Shown in pieces: positions 25,120 to 33,496 of a stretch of 64,000 bases of DNA (position 1 is the first letter of the stretch; every line of letters starts with the position of its first letter). This DNA is from Mangrovicoccus sp049603835. GTDB lineage: Bacteria; Pseudomonadota; Alphaproteobacteria; Rhodobacterales; Rhodobacteraceae. The stretch covers positions 1-64,000 of the forward strand of contig JBMYSZ010000019.1 in NCBI GenBank assembly GCA_049603835.1, given 5' to 3'. The notes beneath the pieces are model-generated. The model saw nothing but the letters and a program-made list of their open reading frames with translations, had not been told where the DNA came from and did no database searches. The translations under genes and the position numbers were made by a program.

Positions 25120-25602
25120 ATGCCTGATCTGCGGATGATTACGCATCGGGCCATGCGGTCCATCGTCAAAGAGTTCGGCTGCTATGACGCTGTTGCCGAG
25201 GTGCTGAACTCCCGTTGGGGCTGTGGCGCATCTAAGGGCACGATTAGCAAGAAAATGTCGGGTCAATTGGATTGGACCCTGCCGGATGTGATCGCTTTAC
25301 AGGACGCGGCGGGGGAATATCCGATCACCCGTCTGCTTGCGCGGCAAAAGGAAAGCCATGCCGTGGGCGAGATCGCGTGCCTGGTAGTGCAGAGCGGGAT
25401 CGTCGCCAAAGAAAGCGGTGAGGCGATCTCAGCAATTCTGGATGCTGAGCATTCGTCTAGTGCAGATGATCGGGCCCAGGCTGTGACTGAAATCGATCAG
25501 GCCATTGAGGCGCTCAAGCTCGCCCGCACAAAGCTGACCGAGGGCGAGGACGCTGCGGGCAAGATTGCTCATCTTGCAGGGGTGGTGTCGGATGGGTGTT
25601 GA
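25120..25602 (+). CDS. Putative phage DNA-binding regulator
   Basis: The 160-residue protein begins MPDLRMITHRAMRSIVKEFGCYDAVAEVLNSRWG, with GTISKKMSGQLDWTLPDVIALQDAAGEYPITRLLARQ after it. This resembles prophage regulatory proteins with a CII-like helix-turn-helix; the C-terminal half is a helical Ala/Glu-rich coil. I used the ATG at 25120 because upstream sequence in the frame is Arg/Ser shadow. AAAGGA lies upstream. It overlaps the DUF1937 gene start by 11 bases. Confidence 0.65.
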   Translation: MPDLRMITHRAMRSIVKEFGCYDAVAEVLNSRWGCGASKGTISKKMSGQLDWTLPDVIALQDAAGEYPITRLLARQKESHAVGEIACLVVQSGIVAKESGEAISAILDAEHSSSADDRAQAVTEIDQAIEALKLARTKLTEGEDAAGKIAHLAGVVSDGC

Positions 25603-26116
25603 AATCCGCCTTCCCGGCACTCCCGATTGGGGCAATCCGCATCTGGTGAGCTTTGAGCGAAGCGAATTGCTCTATCGTGATGCCTCCCTTGTCGATGTGA
25701 TCAGTCATGCGCGGGCGAGTCTGTGCTATCTGGCCACGCCTTACTCCAAGCTCTGCGTTACTGACGATGGTGAGTGGAGCCAGGTGGACAGCCTGTTCTG
25801 TGCTAGCCAAGCCGCGCGGTGGTCGCGGATATTGGCGGTTGAGGGGATCACCGCGATCTCGCCCATCATCCAATCTGTTGAGATGGTGCATGTGGATTTT
25901 GACGAATGGCTTGATCCCCTGGATGCCAGGTTCTGGGCCGATTGGTGTCAGCCGCTGCTGAATGCCTGCGGCCCTGTGATCGTGCCGCCGCTGGATGGCT
26001 GGCAGGAAAGCTTGGGTGTCTGGCAAGAGGTGCTGTTCGCCCTGCGCTCTAACCGCCCTGTGTTTCTCATCGACCAAAAGGAGGCCCCGCATCTGGCGTG
26101 GTGGTTGGACGAATGA
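25592..26116 (+). CDS. DUF1937 family protein (deoxyribosyltransferase-like fold)
   Basis: The 174-residue product has the DUF1937 pattern: LCYLATPYSKL near residue 48, a Rossmann-like middle with ITAISPIIQSVEMVH, and a C-terminal PPLDGWQESLGVWQEVLFAL. The family is related in fold to nucleoside 2-deoxyribosyltransferases and is frequent in phages of alphaproteobacteria, where a role in nucleotide metabolism or DNA base modification is suspected. Start ATG at 25592, inside the previous gene's last codons. The next gene overlaps as ATGA. Confidence 0.8.
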   Translation: MGVEIRLPGTPDWGNPHLVSFERSELLYRDASLVDVISHARASLCYLATPYSKLCVTDDGEWSQVDSLFCASQAARWSRILAVEGITAISPIIQSVEMVHVDFDEWLDPLDARFWADWCQPLLNACGPVIVPPLDGWQESLGVWQEVLFALRSNRPVFLIDQKEAPHLAWWLDE

Positions 26117-26463
26117 GCGCGATCTTGCGGGATATTCAGATCTATGCGGCGTCTGAATTGCTGCCTGCGCCGCCTTGGCGTGAGGGCATTTGCTTTCTGC
26201 CAGAGTGTTCACAGCCCTTCACGCCTGCGCGGTCCTGGCAGATGTATTGCTGCACCGCGTGCGAGCGAGCGGGCACGGCAGAGATGCGCAAATGGGGCCA
26301 CCGCATGGCGCTGCCGCTGCTGACCTGGCGCATAGGAAAATACGAACAACAAGACACCGGCATTCGTGAATTCACCCGTGCCGTGCGGCGTTACGTGTCA
26401 CGCGCGCAATCGGCATGGCTGGCAGATCGCAATTGCCGGTCAAAAAAGGCGGAGGCAGTATGA
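26113..26463 (+). CDS. Small putative zinc-finger phage protein
   Basis: The 116-residue protein has a Cys cluster (CFLPECSQPF, then MYCCTACERAG about 18 residues later) that looks like a treble-clef zinc finger. A basic C-terminal region REFTRAVRRYVSRAQ follows. Such proteins sit in phage early operons and may bind nucleic acid. The ATG at 26113 overlaps the previous stop; the open frame has another start 15 bases upstream. Confidence 0.65.
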   Translation: MSAILRDIQIYAASELLPAPPWREGICFLPECSQPFTPARSWQMYCCTACERAGTAEMRKWGHRMALPLLTWRIGKYEQQDTGIREFTRAVRRYVSRAQSAWLADRNCRSKKAEAV

Positions 26464-27074
26464 TGGCGACTCCACAGGTCAAGCTTATCGATACGCAAGA
26501 ACTTGAGCTTTACCCGATCTCGGCCAGTGATCGGCTTGATTCCCATTACTTCCTGCAATGGAACCTCAAGCGCTGGCGCGGCAGTGAGTTCCGCAAAACC
26601 TGCGATCCCGAAGTGGGCTGGTATGGCTTCCAGCTTTTCTGCATTGCCCAAGACGGATCGCCCATTGGCACGCTGCCCTGCGATGACAAGCAGCTTGCGT
26701 TTGATCTCAATCTGCCGCTGGAAAAATGGCAGGCGCTGATCCGGCGCGATGTGACGCCACTGCATGGCTGGTATCAGGTGCAATGCGACAATGGCGAGTT
26801 GCGCTATGCGCATCCCGTTGTCACCGAGGTTGCAGTTGAGGCGCTTGCATCCAAGAGGCGCAACGCCTCCAAGAACGCCGATGAACGGATGCGCAAGCGG
26901 CTCGGCACGATTGCCCAGAACCTCAAGGTCAACATTCCTGGCGGCGCTCGCATCGCCCAGAATGAAGAACTGATCAACCGCATCAGCGATTGGATTGAGA
27001 ACGCCTATCCAGGCGGCAGCGCCACGGTCAAGCGCATCCAGGAGGCCTGGGAGGCTCTTTCACAGCAGCTCTAG
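26460..27074 (+). CDS. Putative phage replication-associated protein
   Basis: The 204-residue product (MMATPQVKLIDTQELELYPIS) has SHYFLQWNLKRWRGSEFRKTCDPEVGWYGFQLFCIAQDGSPIGTLP, in the style of DUF1376-type phage replication proteins. A basic segment SKRRNASKNADERMRKRLGT follows, then a helical end. Position supports a replication role: directly downstream are three direct repeats and a perfect DnaA box. Family membership is uncertain. Start overlaps the upstream stop as ATGATG. Confidence 0.5.
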   Translation: MMATPQVKLIDTQELELYPISASDRLDSHYFLQWNLKRWRGSEFRKTCDPEVGWYGFQLFCIAQDGSPIGTLPCDDKQLAFDLNLPLEKWQALIRRDVTPLHGWYQVQCDNGELRYAHPVVTEVAVEALASKRRNASKNADERMRKRLGTIAQNLKVNIPGGARIAQNEELINRISDWIENAYPGGSATVKRIQEAWEALSQQL

Positions 27075-27095
27075 AAAACCGTGCCAATTCTTCCA

Positions 27096-27262
27096 GCGGA
27101 AGTTTTGGAAATTCCTGCGGAGGATTTTGGGAGGATTTGCGGAAGATTTTGGAAGTTTCATTTCTGCCGAAAACCGAGCCGCTGAAAGGAAAAGAGAAGA
27201 AAATGAAAAAGAAAAGAGAATACCGATCAGCGCCAAAAATCAGGTGGTTTGCCTGTGGATAA
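27096..27262. other. Candidate phage replication origin (iterons plus DnaA box)
   Basis: Three imperfect direct repeats of 21-22 bp run head to tail at 27096-27116, 27117-27138 and 27139-27160, sharing GCGGARG then TTTTGG cores. An A/G-rich tract lies around 27187-27220, and a perfect DnaA box (TGTGGATAA) at 27254-27262. No confident gene spans the region. Iterons, a skewed tract and a DnaA box next to a replication-type gene are the usual parts of an origin. Confidence 0.6.
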
Positions 27263-27296
27263 CCTAGGAATTACTTAGAAAGATTAGGGGCATGAC

Positions 27297-27878
27297 ATGG
27301 AAGGTGAGACGCTAAGAGCGGGCAAAGAACGGGTTAGAGAGAACCTGATACTGCCGTTGACCAAAGGCGGCATGATCCGCAAGCGGGGAATGTCCAAGAC
27401 GGCAGAGGATGAGATGCTTACCAATCTTGAGGCGCGTCTCGCCTATATGACCGCTGACAACCTCAAGGCATTGGCAGAGGTGCTTGAACGCTATGCAGGC
27501 GGCAAGCACAAGAATGTTTGGCCTGCTGAGGTATCCATCTACAATTGGGCGCGGGCCATCCAGTTTCCACCTGCCAGTGAGAGCCGTCTGGTGCGGTCAT
27601 ATCTGCAATCGGCGGCGGGCAGCGCTGCGGAGGTTGGCGGCTATCTGGTGGAACTGTTCTGGTATCTCAAGAAATTCGGTGCGCCGCCGAACACTTATTC
27701 CCTGTCTGAGATCAAGCGCGAGGCGGATGACAATCGCAGCGCCCTTGCTCGGATCAGGCGAGCCCAGGAAGTTGGGCGGGCCAGCCAAAGCGAATTGAAT
27801 TGGGTTGAGTATTATTACCGGACGCAGCGCCGCTGCCTTGATGTGATCAATGCAAAGCGCGAAGGGATAGCCGCATGA
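27297..27878 (+). CDS. Hypothetical phage protein
   Basis: The 193-residue product is largely helical: SKTAEDEMLTNLEARLAYMTADNLKALAEVLERYAGGKHKNVWPAE, then YLVELFWYLKKFGAPPNTYSLSEIKREADDNRS. I do not recognise a family. An alternative ATG lies 5 bases upstream out of frame. It is coupled to the next gene by an ATGA overlap and follows the candidate origin, so a replication-helper role is possible but not shown. Confidence 0.65.
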   Translation: MEGETLRAGKERVRENLILPLTKGGMIRKRGMSKTAEDEMLTNLEARLAYMTADNLKALAEVLERYAGGKHKNVWPAEVSIYNWARAIQFPPASESRLVRSYLQSAAGSAAEVGGYLVELFWYLKKFGAPPNTYSLSEIKREADDNRSALARIRRAQEVGRASQSELNWVEYYYRTQRRCLDVINAKREGIAA

Positions 27879-28702
27879 AATATGAGCGCGTATTTTTGGT
27901 GAACCAACACGGTGTAGCCAAGGCAATGGATTTGCGGGCCTTGGGTGAGCAGGCGCGGATTGAACGGGTCAAGGCGCTTGGCGCTGTACCCGATGGGTGC
28001 AGCCCTGAGATACCGGTTGCCCCTGCACGCGGGCCGGTGCGGGCGTTTACGCCGATGAAACTTTATCCTAGCGGCGAAGACGAATGGGAACTCAAAGCAT
28101 CAGGCCGCATCGGGCCAGATGGTCAGCCGATCAAATCGATCCAGCGGGCCGATGCCTTTGATCTCATGACCCATCGGGCGCAGCTGGCGCATAAGGGCAA
28201 GAGGGCGGAGTTTGTTCCGCCGTTCTCGCCTGGCCAGGTTGCGATGGGCCGTCACTATCGCAATCTATGGGAACGACACGCCTCAGCCGGTGTGCGCTGT
28301 TCATCGGCGGAGGCATTGCGTGCTGGTGGCGCGGGTGGAGGTGGCGGGTTTATCGATGCGGTGCTGCGGGACCGGGATCAGATCAAACGCATCCGTGAAC
28401 GGATAGGGGATGGCTTTGCTCTGGAAGTGAGGCGGCAAGGAAAGGCGTCCAAGCGTAGCGGGATCACAGATCGGCGGCTGGTGGACATGGTTTGCCTTGA
28501 AGAGAAAACGCTGACCGAGGTGTTGCGGGCGCATGGATGGGCCAAGCGTGGCGGCAATGTCGCGACTTTGCAAGGAGCGCTGGCCGAGGCTCTCAACCGG
28601 ATGATGGGGCCAGATCTCAGGCGGTCCAGCTATGTGATCCGTGACCCTGACTTACCACTTGGGTTCGGTGCATTTGCGGAGGCGGTTGAAGAAAGTTCTT
28701 GA
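27875..28702 (+). CDS. Hypothetical phage protein, possible late regulator
   Basis: The 275-residue basic protein has VAMGRHYRNLWERHASAGVRCSSAEA, a Gly-rich spacer (GGAGGGGGF) and a C-terminal helix-turn-helix-like part DRRLVDMVCLEEKTLTEVLRAHGWAKRGGN. It is the last gene before a terminator and the HNH-terminase block, the place where late-gene activators often sit. The DNA-binding look of the C-terminus and its position suggest such a role; no family was recognised with confidence. Confidence 0.6.
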   Translation: MKYERVFLVNQHGVAKAMDLRALGEQARIERVKALGAVPDGCSPEIPVAPARGPVRAFTPMKLYPSGEDEWELKASGRIGPDGQPIKSIQRADAFDLMTHRAQLAHKGKRAEFVPPFSPGQVAMGRHYRNLWERHASAGVRCSSAEALRAGGAGGGGGFIDAVLRDRDQIKRIRERIGDGFALEVRRQGKASKRSGITDRRLVDMVCLEEKTLTEVLRAHGWAKRGGNVATLQGALAEALNRMMGPDLRRSSYVIRDPDLPLGFGAFAEAVEESS

Positions 28703-28747
28703 CGCTTATGTCACCTGCGTGCCACTAAAAGTGCATCATCAACAAAT

Positions 28748-28779
28748 GCGCTCAACAAACCGTTGGGCGCTTTTCTGTT
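28748..28779 (+). terminator. Rho-independent terminator ending the early region
   Basis: A stem of GCGCTCAAC pairing with GTTGGGCGC (one mismatch) with a 5-base loop occupies 28748-28770. It is followed by TTTTCTGTTT. It lies 45 bases after the last early gene and before HNH, a fit for a regulated early/late boundary. Confidence 0.65.
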
Positions 28780-28827
28780 TGTGGGGGTGCAATTAAGTCA
28801 CCTCCTGAAAATCCCCAAAGGTTGTCA

Positions 28828-29211
28828 ATGATCCGTCGTCTCTGTGCGTTTCCGGGCTGTGATGAGTTCGCAGAGGAAGGGCAAACGCGGTGCGCGGACC
28901 ACATGGCAGACAAGCGTCAATCGGATGCGCAGCGATGGCGGCGCTCGCAACAGACGCCTGAGATCGCAGCGGCACGCAAACTCTACGATACCAGATGGTG
29001 GCGGCGCGAAAGCAAGGCCTTCCTTGGGCGCAACCCAATCTGCAAGCATTGTGATCAGCTGGGGTTGGTCACGGCGGCCCGCGAGGTTGATCACATCATT
29101 CCGCATCGCGGCAACACAGATCTGTTTCGGGATCGGAGCAACTGGCAAGCACTTTGCTCATCCTGTCATGGCCGCAAGACGGCCAGCGAAACACTGAACA
29201 AGTCGGACTGA
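28828..29211 (+). CDS. HNH endonuclease next to terminase
   Basis: The 127-residue product has two small cysteine clusters and the HNH motif: AREVDHIIPHRGNTDLFRDRSNWQALCSSCHGRKTA, with His in DHIIPH, Asn in DRSNWQ and zinc cysteines in CKHC and CSSC. HK97 gp74-type HNH proteins help terminase cut cos DNA during packaging. The ATG at 28828 is chosen over a TTG two codons earlier. The terminase genes follow after two small genes. Confidence 0.88.
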   Translation: MIRRLCAFPGCDEFAEEGQTRCADHMADKRQSDAQRWRRSQQTPEIAAARKLYDTRWWRRESKAFLGRNPICKHCDQLGLVTAAREVDHIIPHRGNTDLFRDRSNWQALCSSCHGRKTASETLNKSD

Positions 29212-29346
29212 TCGCGCCCATGTCGGTATAGGGGGGGTGGTCAATTTCTCGGATGACCCCTTCTGCCGACCGCGCCCCAAAGAGTTGTGTATGCGCGGGA
29301 TGAATTGGGGAAAAAAGCCCACTGGTTTTGATGAAAGGAGGGTGCA
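29212..29346. other. Non-coding spacer, candidate cos region
   Basis: This 135-base stretch between HNH and the next gene has no supported frame. It includes a run of seven G (about 29230-29236). In HK97-like phages with an HNH protein, the cos site often lies here, near terS. No direct sequence proof of a cut site is visible. Confidence 0.3.
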
Positions 29347-29598
29347 TTGGCAACTCAAGCGATTGAACTGACAACGGCTTGGATGGAGATTGGTGAAGGG
29401 CCAATGTTGATTGAGGCTAAGCACGGTCAAAATTTGCGGGTTCATTTTGGCTCTATTGCGCCCGCTTTGGATTCAGATGCCTTCCACGATGTTCAGGCGC
29501 AGGAGAGCCTGTCTTACGGCGGAACTTCGAAGTGTTTTGCTAGGGCCACGACCGGATCAGCCAAAGTCATTGTGACGGAGGCAGCGGATGAAAGCTAA
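29347..29598 (+). CDS. Small phage structural-type protein, TTG start
   Basis: The 83-residue beta-rich protein (AIELTTAWMEIGEGPMLIEA, then KVIVTEAADES) has a TTG start preceded by a strong GGAGG at 6-base spacing. Such short beta proteins in phages are often virion head or fibre pieces. It overlaps the next gene by 11 bases. No family recognised. Confidence 0.6.
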   Translation: MATQAIELTTAWMEIGEGPMLIEAKHGQNLRVHFGSIAPALDSDAFHDVQAQESLSYGGTSKCFARATTGSAKVIVTEAADES

Positions 29599-30064
29599 AG
29601 TTGTTCCCAGTCCAGGCACGGCTACGCCCTTAACAGTCGTTTCGATGGTCAAAAGTGGCGATCAGGACTTACCGGGGGATAGCTATGTCGATTTAACAGA
29701 TTGGATCAGCACATCCAGCCACGCCGCAGTCACCCAAAATCTGGCAAATGGTGAGCTTACGGTTAATATCGCAGGACGGTATATTTTGGTTTATACAAAC
29801 CATCTTGAGCAGTTTGAGGGAAATAACCGAACCACCAGCAACACGCGGTTCTCCTTGAACGGAGGGCTATTGCCTGGGTCGGAGCAAGCCACCTACCACC
29901 GCGATCATGCCAACGGTTCGGATAGCTGCACTGCAAACATGTTGGCCCAACTGAATGTTGGTGATGTTTTGGTCATGCAAGCTAAAAACAGTTCTGCAAC
30001 GCTACGGCAGCGCGTGGTAGCGGCGGGCACAAGCGTCACAATGATCTTGGTGGGTGCTGCATAA
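29588..30064 (+). CDS. Possible jelly-roll (C1q/TNF-like) phage protein
   Basis: The 158-residue product has the rhythm of a C1q/TNF-type jelly-roll: GRYILVYTNHLEQFEGNNRTTSNTRFSLNGG, LAQLNVGDVLVMQAKNSS and a closing VTMILVGAA. Such domains occur in phage head-decoration and receptor-binding proteins. Its place between HNH and terS is unusual for a tail-tip protein, so head decoration is more likely if it is structural. The call rests on pattern only. Confidence 0.5.
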   Translation: MKAKVVPSPGTATPLTVVSMVKSGDQDLPGDSYVDLTDWISTSSHAAVTQNLANGELTVNIAGRYILVYTNHLEQFEGNNRTTSNTRFSLNGGLLPGSEQATYHRDHANGSDSCTANMLAQLNVGDVLVMQAKNSSATLRQRVVAAGTSVTMILVGAA

Positions 30065-30103
30065 TTGGCATTTTGGCGTTTGAATTTCAGAAAGTAGGAA
30101 TTG

Positions 30104-30541
30104 ATGAAAGGGCAAAAACCGAAACTCAATAACGTTATTCCGATGAGGGGCGATACAGGGCGGCCTGTTCCGCCTGCGCCTGACCTACTTTCCGCCGGTG
30201 GCAAAAAGGTTTGGGATCGCCTCGCACCTGAGATGATCCGACAAGGTCGCTTGGAGCCGCATTTTGAGGATTTGTTTGGTGCGGTTTGCGAGGCCGCAAG
30301 TGATGTGATCGAACTATCGTCCATCATTGCAATGGAGGGGCGAACCTACTCTGTGAAAACAAGAAACGGAGTACAGCAGAAGAAAACAGCTGCGTGGCAA
30401 GCGCGGTTGGATGCTCTCGCTTCGCTGCGCCAATTGGGGGCCCTGTTCGGAATGTCACCTGTGGATGACAAACGCCTGAGCAATACGGATCAGAGCGATC
30501 TGTTCGACAAGCTGGCCGAGCAACTCAATGGACCCGCTTGA
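30104..30541 (+). CDS. terS: Terminase small subunit, P27 family
   Basis: The 145-residue product matches P27-type small terminases: RPVPPAPDLLSAGGKKVWDRLAPEMIRQGRLEPHFEDLF, with EGRTYSVKTRNGVQQKKTAAWQARLDALASLRQLGALFGM after it. It recognises the packaging site on concatemeric phage DNA. The ATG at 30104 is preferred over the TTG just before it. It overlaps terL by 14 bases. Confidence 0.9.
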   Translation: MKGQKPKLNNVIPMRGDTGRPVPPAPDLLSAGGKKVWDRLAPEMIRQGRLEPHFEDLFGAVCEAASDVIELSSIIAMEGRTYSVKTRNGVQQKKTAAWQARLDALASLRQLGALFGMSPVDDKRLSNTDQSDLFDKLAEQLNGPA

Positions 30542-32225
30542 CCATCCCGTTTCGCGCTATGCCTCGGATGTGCTAGATGGGAAGATCGTTGCAGGTGAAC
30601 TGGTGCGGCTCGCCTGTGAACGCCATTTTCGCGATCTGAAAACCGGCGCGGAGCGTGGCCTGGTATTCGATTGCCAATCGGCCAACCGCATTTTGAACTT
30701 TGCCAAGATGATCGCCCATACCAAGGGCGAAATGGCTGGCAAGCCGCTGACTTTGCAGCCCTGGCAGATGTTCCGGCATGGATCAGTATTCGGCTGGAAG
30801 AAGCCACGCGACTTCGTCGATCCGGTCACTGGCGAAGTGGAAACAAAGCTGGTCCGCCGGTTCCGATACACCTATCACCAGGTGGCAAAGAAAAACGGTA
30901 AAACCACCGATACAGCGGTGCCTGCGCTCTACACGCAGCTATTCGATGGCGAACAGACGCCAGAGATGTATTGCGCAGCGACCACGCGGGATCAGGCGGG
31001 GCTGCTGTTCCAGGATTTGCGCCGGATGGTGCAGGCTTCGGTGCTGAACAACACGCTGATGAAGGTGCGGCAGCACCATATCGAAACTCTGCCAACGGGC
31101 GGGATCATCAAGTGTCTCAGCCGCGACGGCGGCTCATCGGACGGGATCAACCCGCATTTTGCCGCGCGAGATGAGGTCCATCGCTGGACGGATCGGGAAT
31201 TGGCCGAAATCGTGGTGAACTCCATGATGGCGCGGCCCCAGCCGATTGATTGGGCGATCACCACGGCCGGCGCTGATCGTGCCTCTATATGTGGCGAGTT
31301 GCGCAAGTATGCCGAGGATGTTCTGCGCGGCGATGTGGAGGATGACACGTTCTTTGGCTATGTGGCCGAGCCGCCAGAAGATGCGGATCCAGGCGATCCG
31401 AAAACCTGGGCGATGGCGAACCCCAATATGGGAATCGCCTTTGACCCTGGCGATCTGCGGACGGTCTATGACCGTGCCCGCGCGATCCAGGGGCAAATGC
31501 CGAACTTTAGGCGGCTGCACCTCAACTTATGGACCGAGGGTTCGCAATCCTGGATTGGTCGCGATGTGTGGGACAATGGCAGCAAGCCGTTTGATGTGGA
31601 AATGCTCTTTGGCCGCCCTGCTTGGGCAGCGGTGGACCTGTCGCGCACTACGGATATGACCGCCATCGCCGTAGCGGTGCCCGTTGAAGATCAAGTGTAT
31701 CTACTGGTTTACAGCTTCCTGCCTGAGGGACCGAAAGGGTTCATCACGCGGGCACAAACTGAGAACCGGTCTTACATCGCATGGAGAGATGCCAACTGGC
31801 TTGAGGTCCACAAAGGCGGCGTGATCGATGAGGATCAAGTGTTTCAGCGGCTGGTGCAGATAAAGGATAGCTTTGATCTGCAAGAGGTGGCCTATGATGA
31901 ATGGGGCATGAAATACTTGGCTCAAAAACTGGCCCAACGAGGGTTCCTCATGGTTCCGCATCGGCAAGGGTATGTGTCCATGTCGCCGCCAATGAAACGC
32001 TTTGAACAATTGGTGATACAGAACCGGCTGCAACACGGTGGCAATCCCGTTCTAGCCTGGGCAGTGGGCAACGTTCATTGCGACATGGACGCGGCTGAAA
32101 ATATCAAGCCGAACAAAGGCAAAGCCGTGGGCCGAATTGATCCTGCTGTGGCTTCCATCATGGCGGTTGGCCGAGCGGCGGCTGCGCAAGAGAAACGCAA
32201 AGCGCGGGAGATCATTTTCGTATGA
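30528..32225 (+). CDS. terL: Terminase large subunit
   Basis: The 565-residue protein is the packaging motor and nuclease. The N-terminal ATPase has a Walker A-like segment AKKNGKT (residues 120-126) after TLQPWQMFRHGSVFGW, and an acidic Walker B-type patch in HFAARDEVHRW. The C-terminal RNase-H-like nuclease has WAAVDLSRTTDMTAIAVAV and VAYDEWGMKYLAQKL. This is the Terminase_1 (HK97-like) pattern. The portal start overlaps its stop as ATGA. Confidence 0.95.
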   Translation: MDPLDHPVSRYASDVLDGKIVAGELVRLACERHFRDLKTGAERGLVFDCQSANRILNFAKMIAHTKGEMAGKPLTLQPWQMFRHGSVFGWKKPRDFVDPVTGEVETKLVRRFRYTYHQVAKKNGKTTDTAVPALYTQLFDGEQTPEMYCAATTRDQAGLLFQDLRRMVQASVLNNTLMKVRQHHIETLPTGGIIKCLSRDGGSSDGINPHFAARDEVHRWTDRELAEIVVNSMMARPQPIDWAITTAGADRASICGELRKYAEDVLRGDVEDDTFFGYVAEPPEDADPGDPKTWAMANPNMGIAFDPGDLRTVYDRARAIQGQMPNFRRLHLNLWTEGSQSWIGRDVWDNGSKPFDVEMLFGRPAWAAVDLSRTTDMTAIAVAVPVEDQVYLLVYSFLPEGPKGFITRAQTENRSYIAWRDANWLEVHKGGVIDEDQVFQRLVQIKDSFDLQEVAYDEWGMKYLAQKLAQRGFLMVPHRQGYVSMSPPMKRFEQLVIQNRLQHGGNPVLAWAVGNVHCDMDAAENIKPNKGKAVGRIDPAVASIMAVGRAAAAQEKRKAREIIFV

Positions 32226-33496
32226 GTTTAATATCGCGCTTATTCGGGTCGGGGCAGAGCCAAGCAATGCGGGTAGAACCACCTATGGTTGCTACGGTTG
32301 GCGAGGCCTCGGGCACTTCCCGGCCTGCTGGGTGGCTGTCTGACACCGGTTGGGGGTCACAGAGCCGCGTCAAAACGCTGCCGCGCGTTTCCGCAACCAT
32401 CGCACAAAAACACGCGACTGTAACGGCCTGTTGTAGCGTCCTGGCGGGCGACACCTCTAAGGTTCCATTGCTGCTCAAGCGGCTCAAGGATGACGGCGAG
32501 GAAGAGGTGATCCGAGATCACCCGCTGGTTTACCTGATGAATGTAGAATCGAGCGACGGTGTTCCGGCCTCGGTCCTGCGCTTTACACTGGCCTATGCGT
32601 TCACGCTGCGTGGCAATGCTTTTGCCTATACGCCTCGGGATGGTTCCGGCGAACTGACCATGATCGATCTGATCAAGCAGGATCGGCCAGCGATCCTGCG
32701 CGCGGGCCGTCAGCGGTTCTATGACTTTGAGGATGGCGCGCAGGTACATCGCCGGGTGCCAAGCCGCTCTATGGCGCATCTGCGCTATATGTCAGAGGAT
32801 GGCTGGATGGGCCGCTCCCCTATTGAGGTGGCGGCAGAAAGTATGGGGCTGGCGCTAGCCGGTCAAGAGGCTGCGGCACGCACCGCGTCTGGCAGGCCTG
32901 TTTCGGCGCTTATTGAGGTGCCAGATGTCTGGGGCGATGATGAAGCCTATGAGCGCAATGCCAAACGCCTCGGAGATCGCTTGCGCAATCCAGCGGAATC
33001 GGGCCTGGCGATTGTTCCCGAGGGCGTAAAGGCAGATCGCCTGGACCTGTCAGCCGCCGATCAGGAACTGCTAGGTAGCCGTAAATTCGACAAGATTCAA
33101 ATCTTGAGCCTTTATCGCGTGCCGCCTTTCAAAGTTCAGGACAATGAGGGCGGGGTGAAAGCCAATAGCGAGCAAAGCGCGATCGATTATCGCACGGATG
33201 CCCTGCTTCATTGGGGCGGGTTCATTGAGACGGGCTTGGCTCTCGCATTGCTCACACGGGGCGAGCGTGAGGCCGGATACCGCCTTGAGCATGATTTTGA
33301 CGCGCTCATGCGTCCGACCGTCAAGGATCGCTTTGACGCCATGCATAAAGCGGTGGGTGGCCCGTTCATGACCGCAAACCATGCCCAGAAACGACTGGGT
33401 CTGCCGATCACAAATGGGCCTGATGATGACAAGCTTAACCCTGCACCGAACATGACGCGCGAGAAAGAGAAGAGCCGCGAAAAGGAGTCTGAGTGA
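32222..33496 (+). CDS. Phage portal protein, HK97 family
   Basis: The 424-residue product has portal signatures: ATVTACCSVLAGDTSKVPLLL, HPLVYLMNVESSDGVPAS, a long central stem region and SLYRVPPFKVQDNEGG, with a Lys/Glu-rich tail. Twelve copies form the ring at one capsid vertex, where it binds terminase and connectors. It is coupled to terL by ATGA and to the protease gene by TGATG. Confidence 0.93.
   Translation: MSLISRLFGSGQSQAMRVEPPMVATVGEASGTSRPAGWLSDTGWGSQSRVKTLPRVSATIAQKHATVTACCSVLAGDTSKVPLLLKRLKDDGEEEVIRDHPLVYLMNVESSDGVPASVLRFTLAYAFTLRGNAFAYTPRDGSGELTMIDLIKQDRPAILRAGRQRFYDFEDGAQVHRRVPSRSMAHLRYMSEDGWMGRSPIEVAAESMGLALAGQEAAARTASGRPVSALIEVPDVWGDDEAYERNAKRLGDRLRNPAESGLAIVPEGVKADRLDLSAADQELLGSRKFDKIQILSLYRVPPFKVQDNEGGVKANSEQSAIDYRTDALLHWGGFIETGLALALLTRGEREAGYRLEHDFDALMRPTVKDRFDAMHKAVGGPFMTANHAQKRLGLPITNGPDDDKLNPAPNMTREKEKSREKESE

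Noticed and set aside
27096..27160. CRISPR-like repeats
   Set aside because: The units are directly adjacent without spacers, imperfect and only three; iterons fit better, and no cas genes are present.
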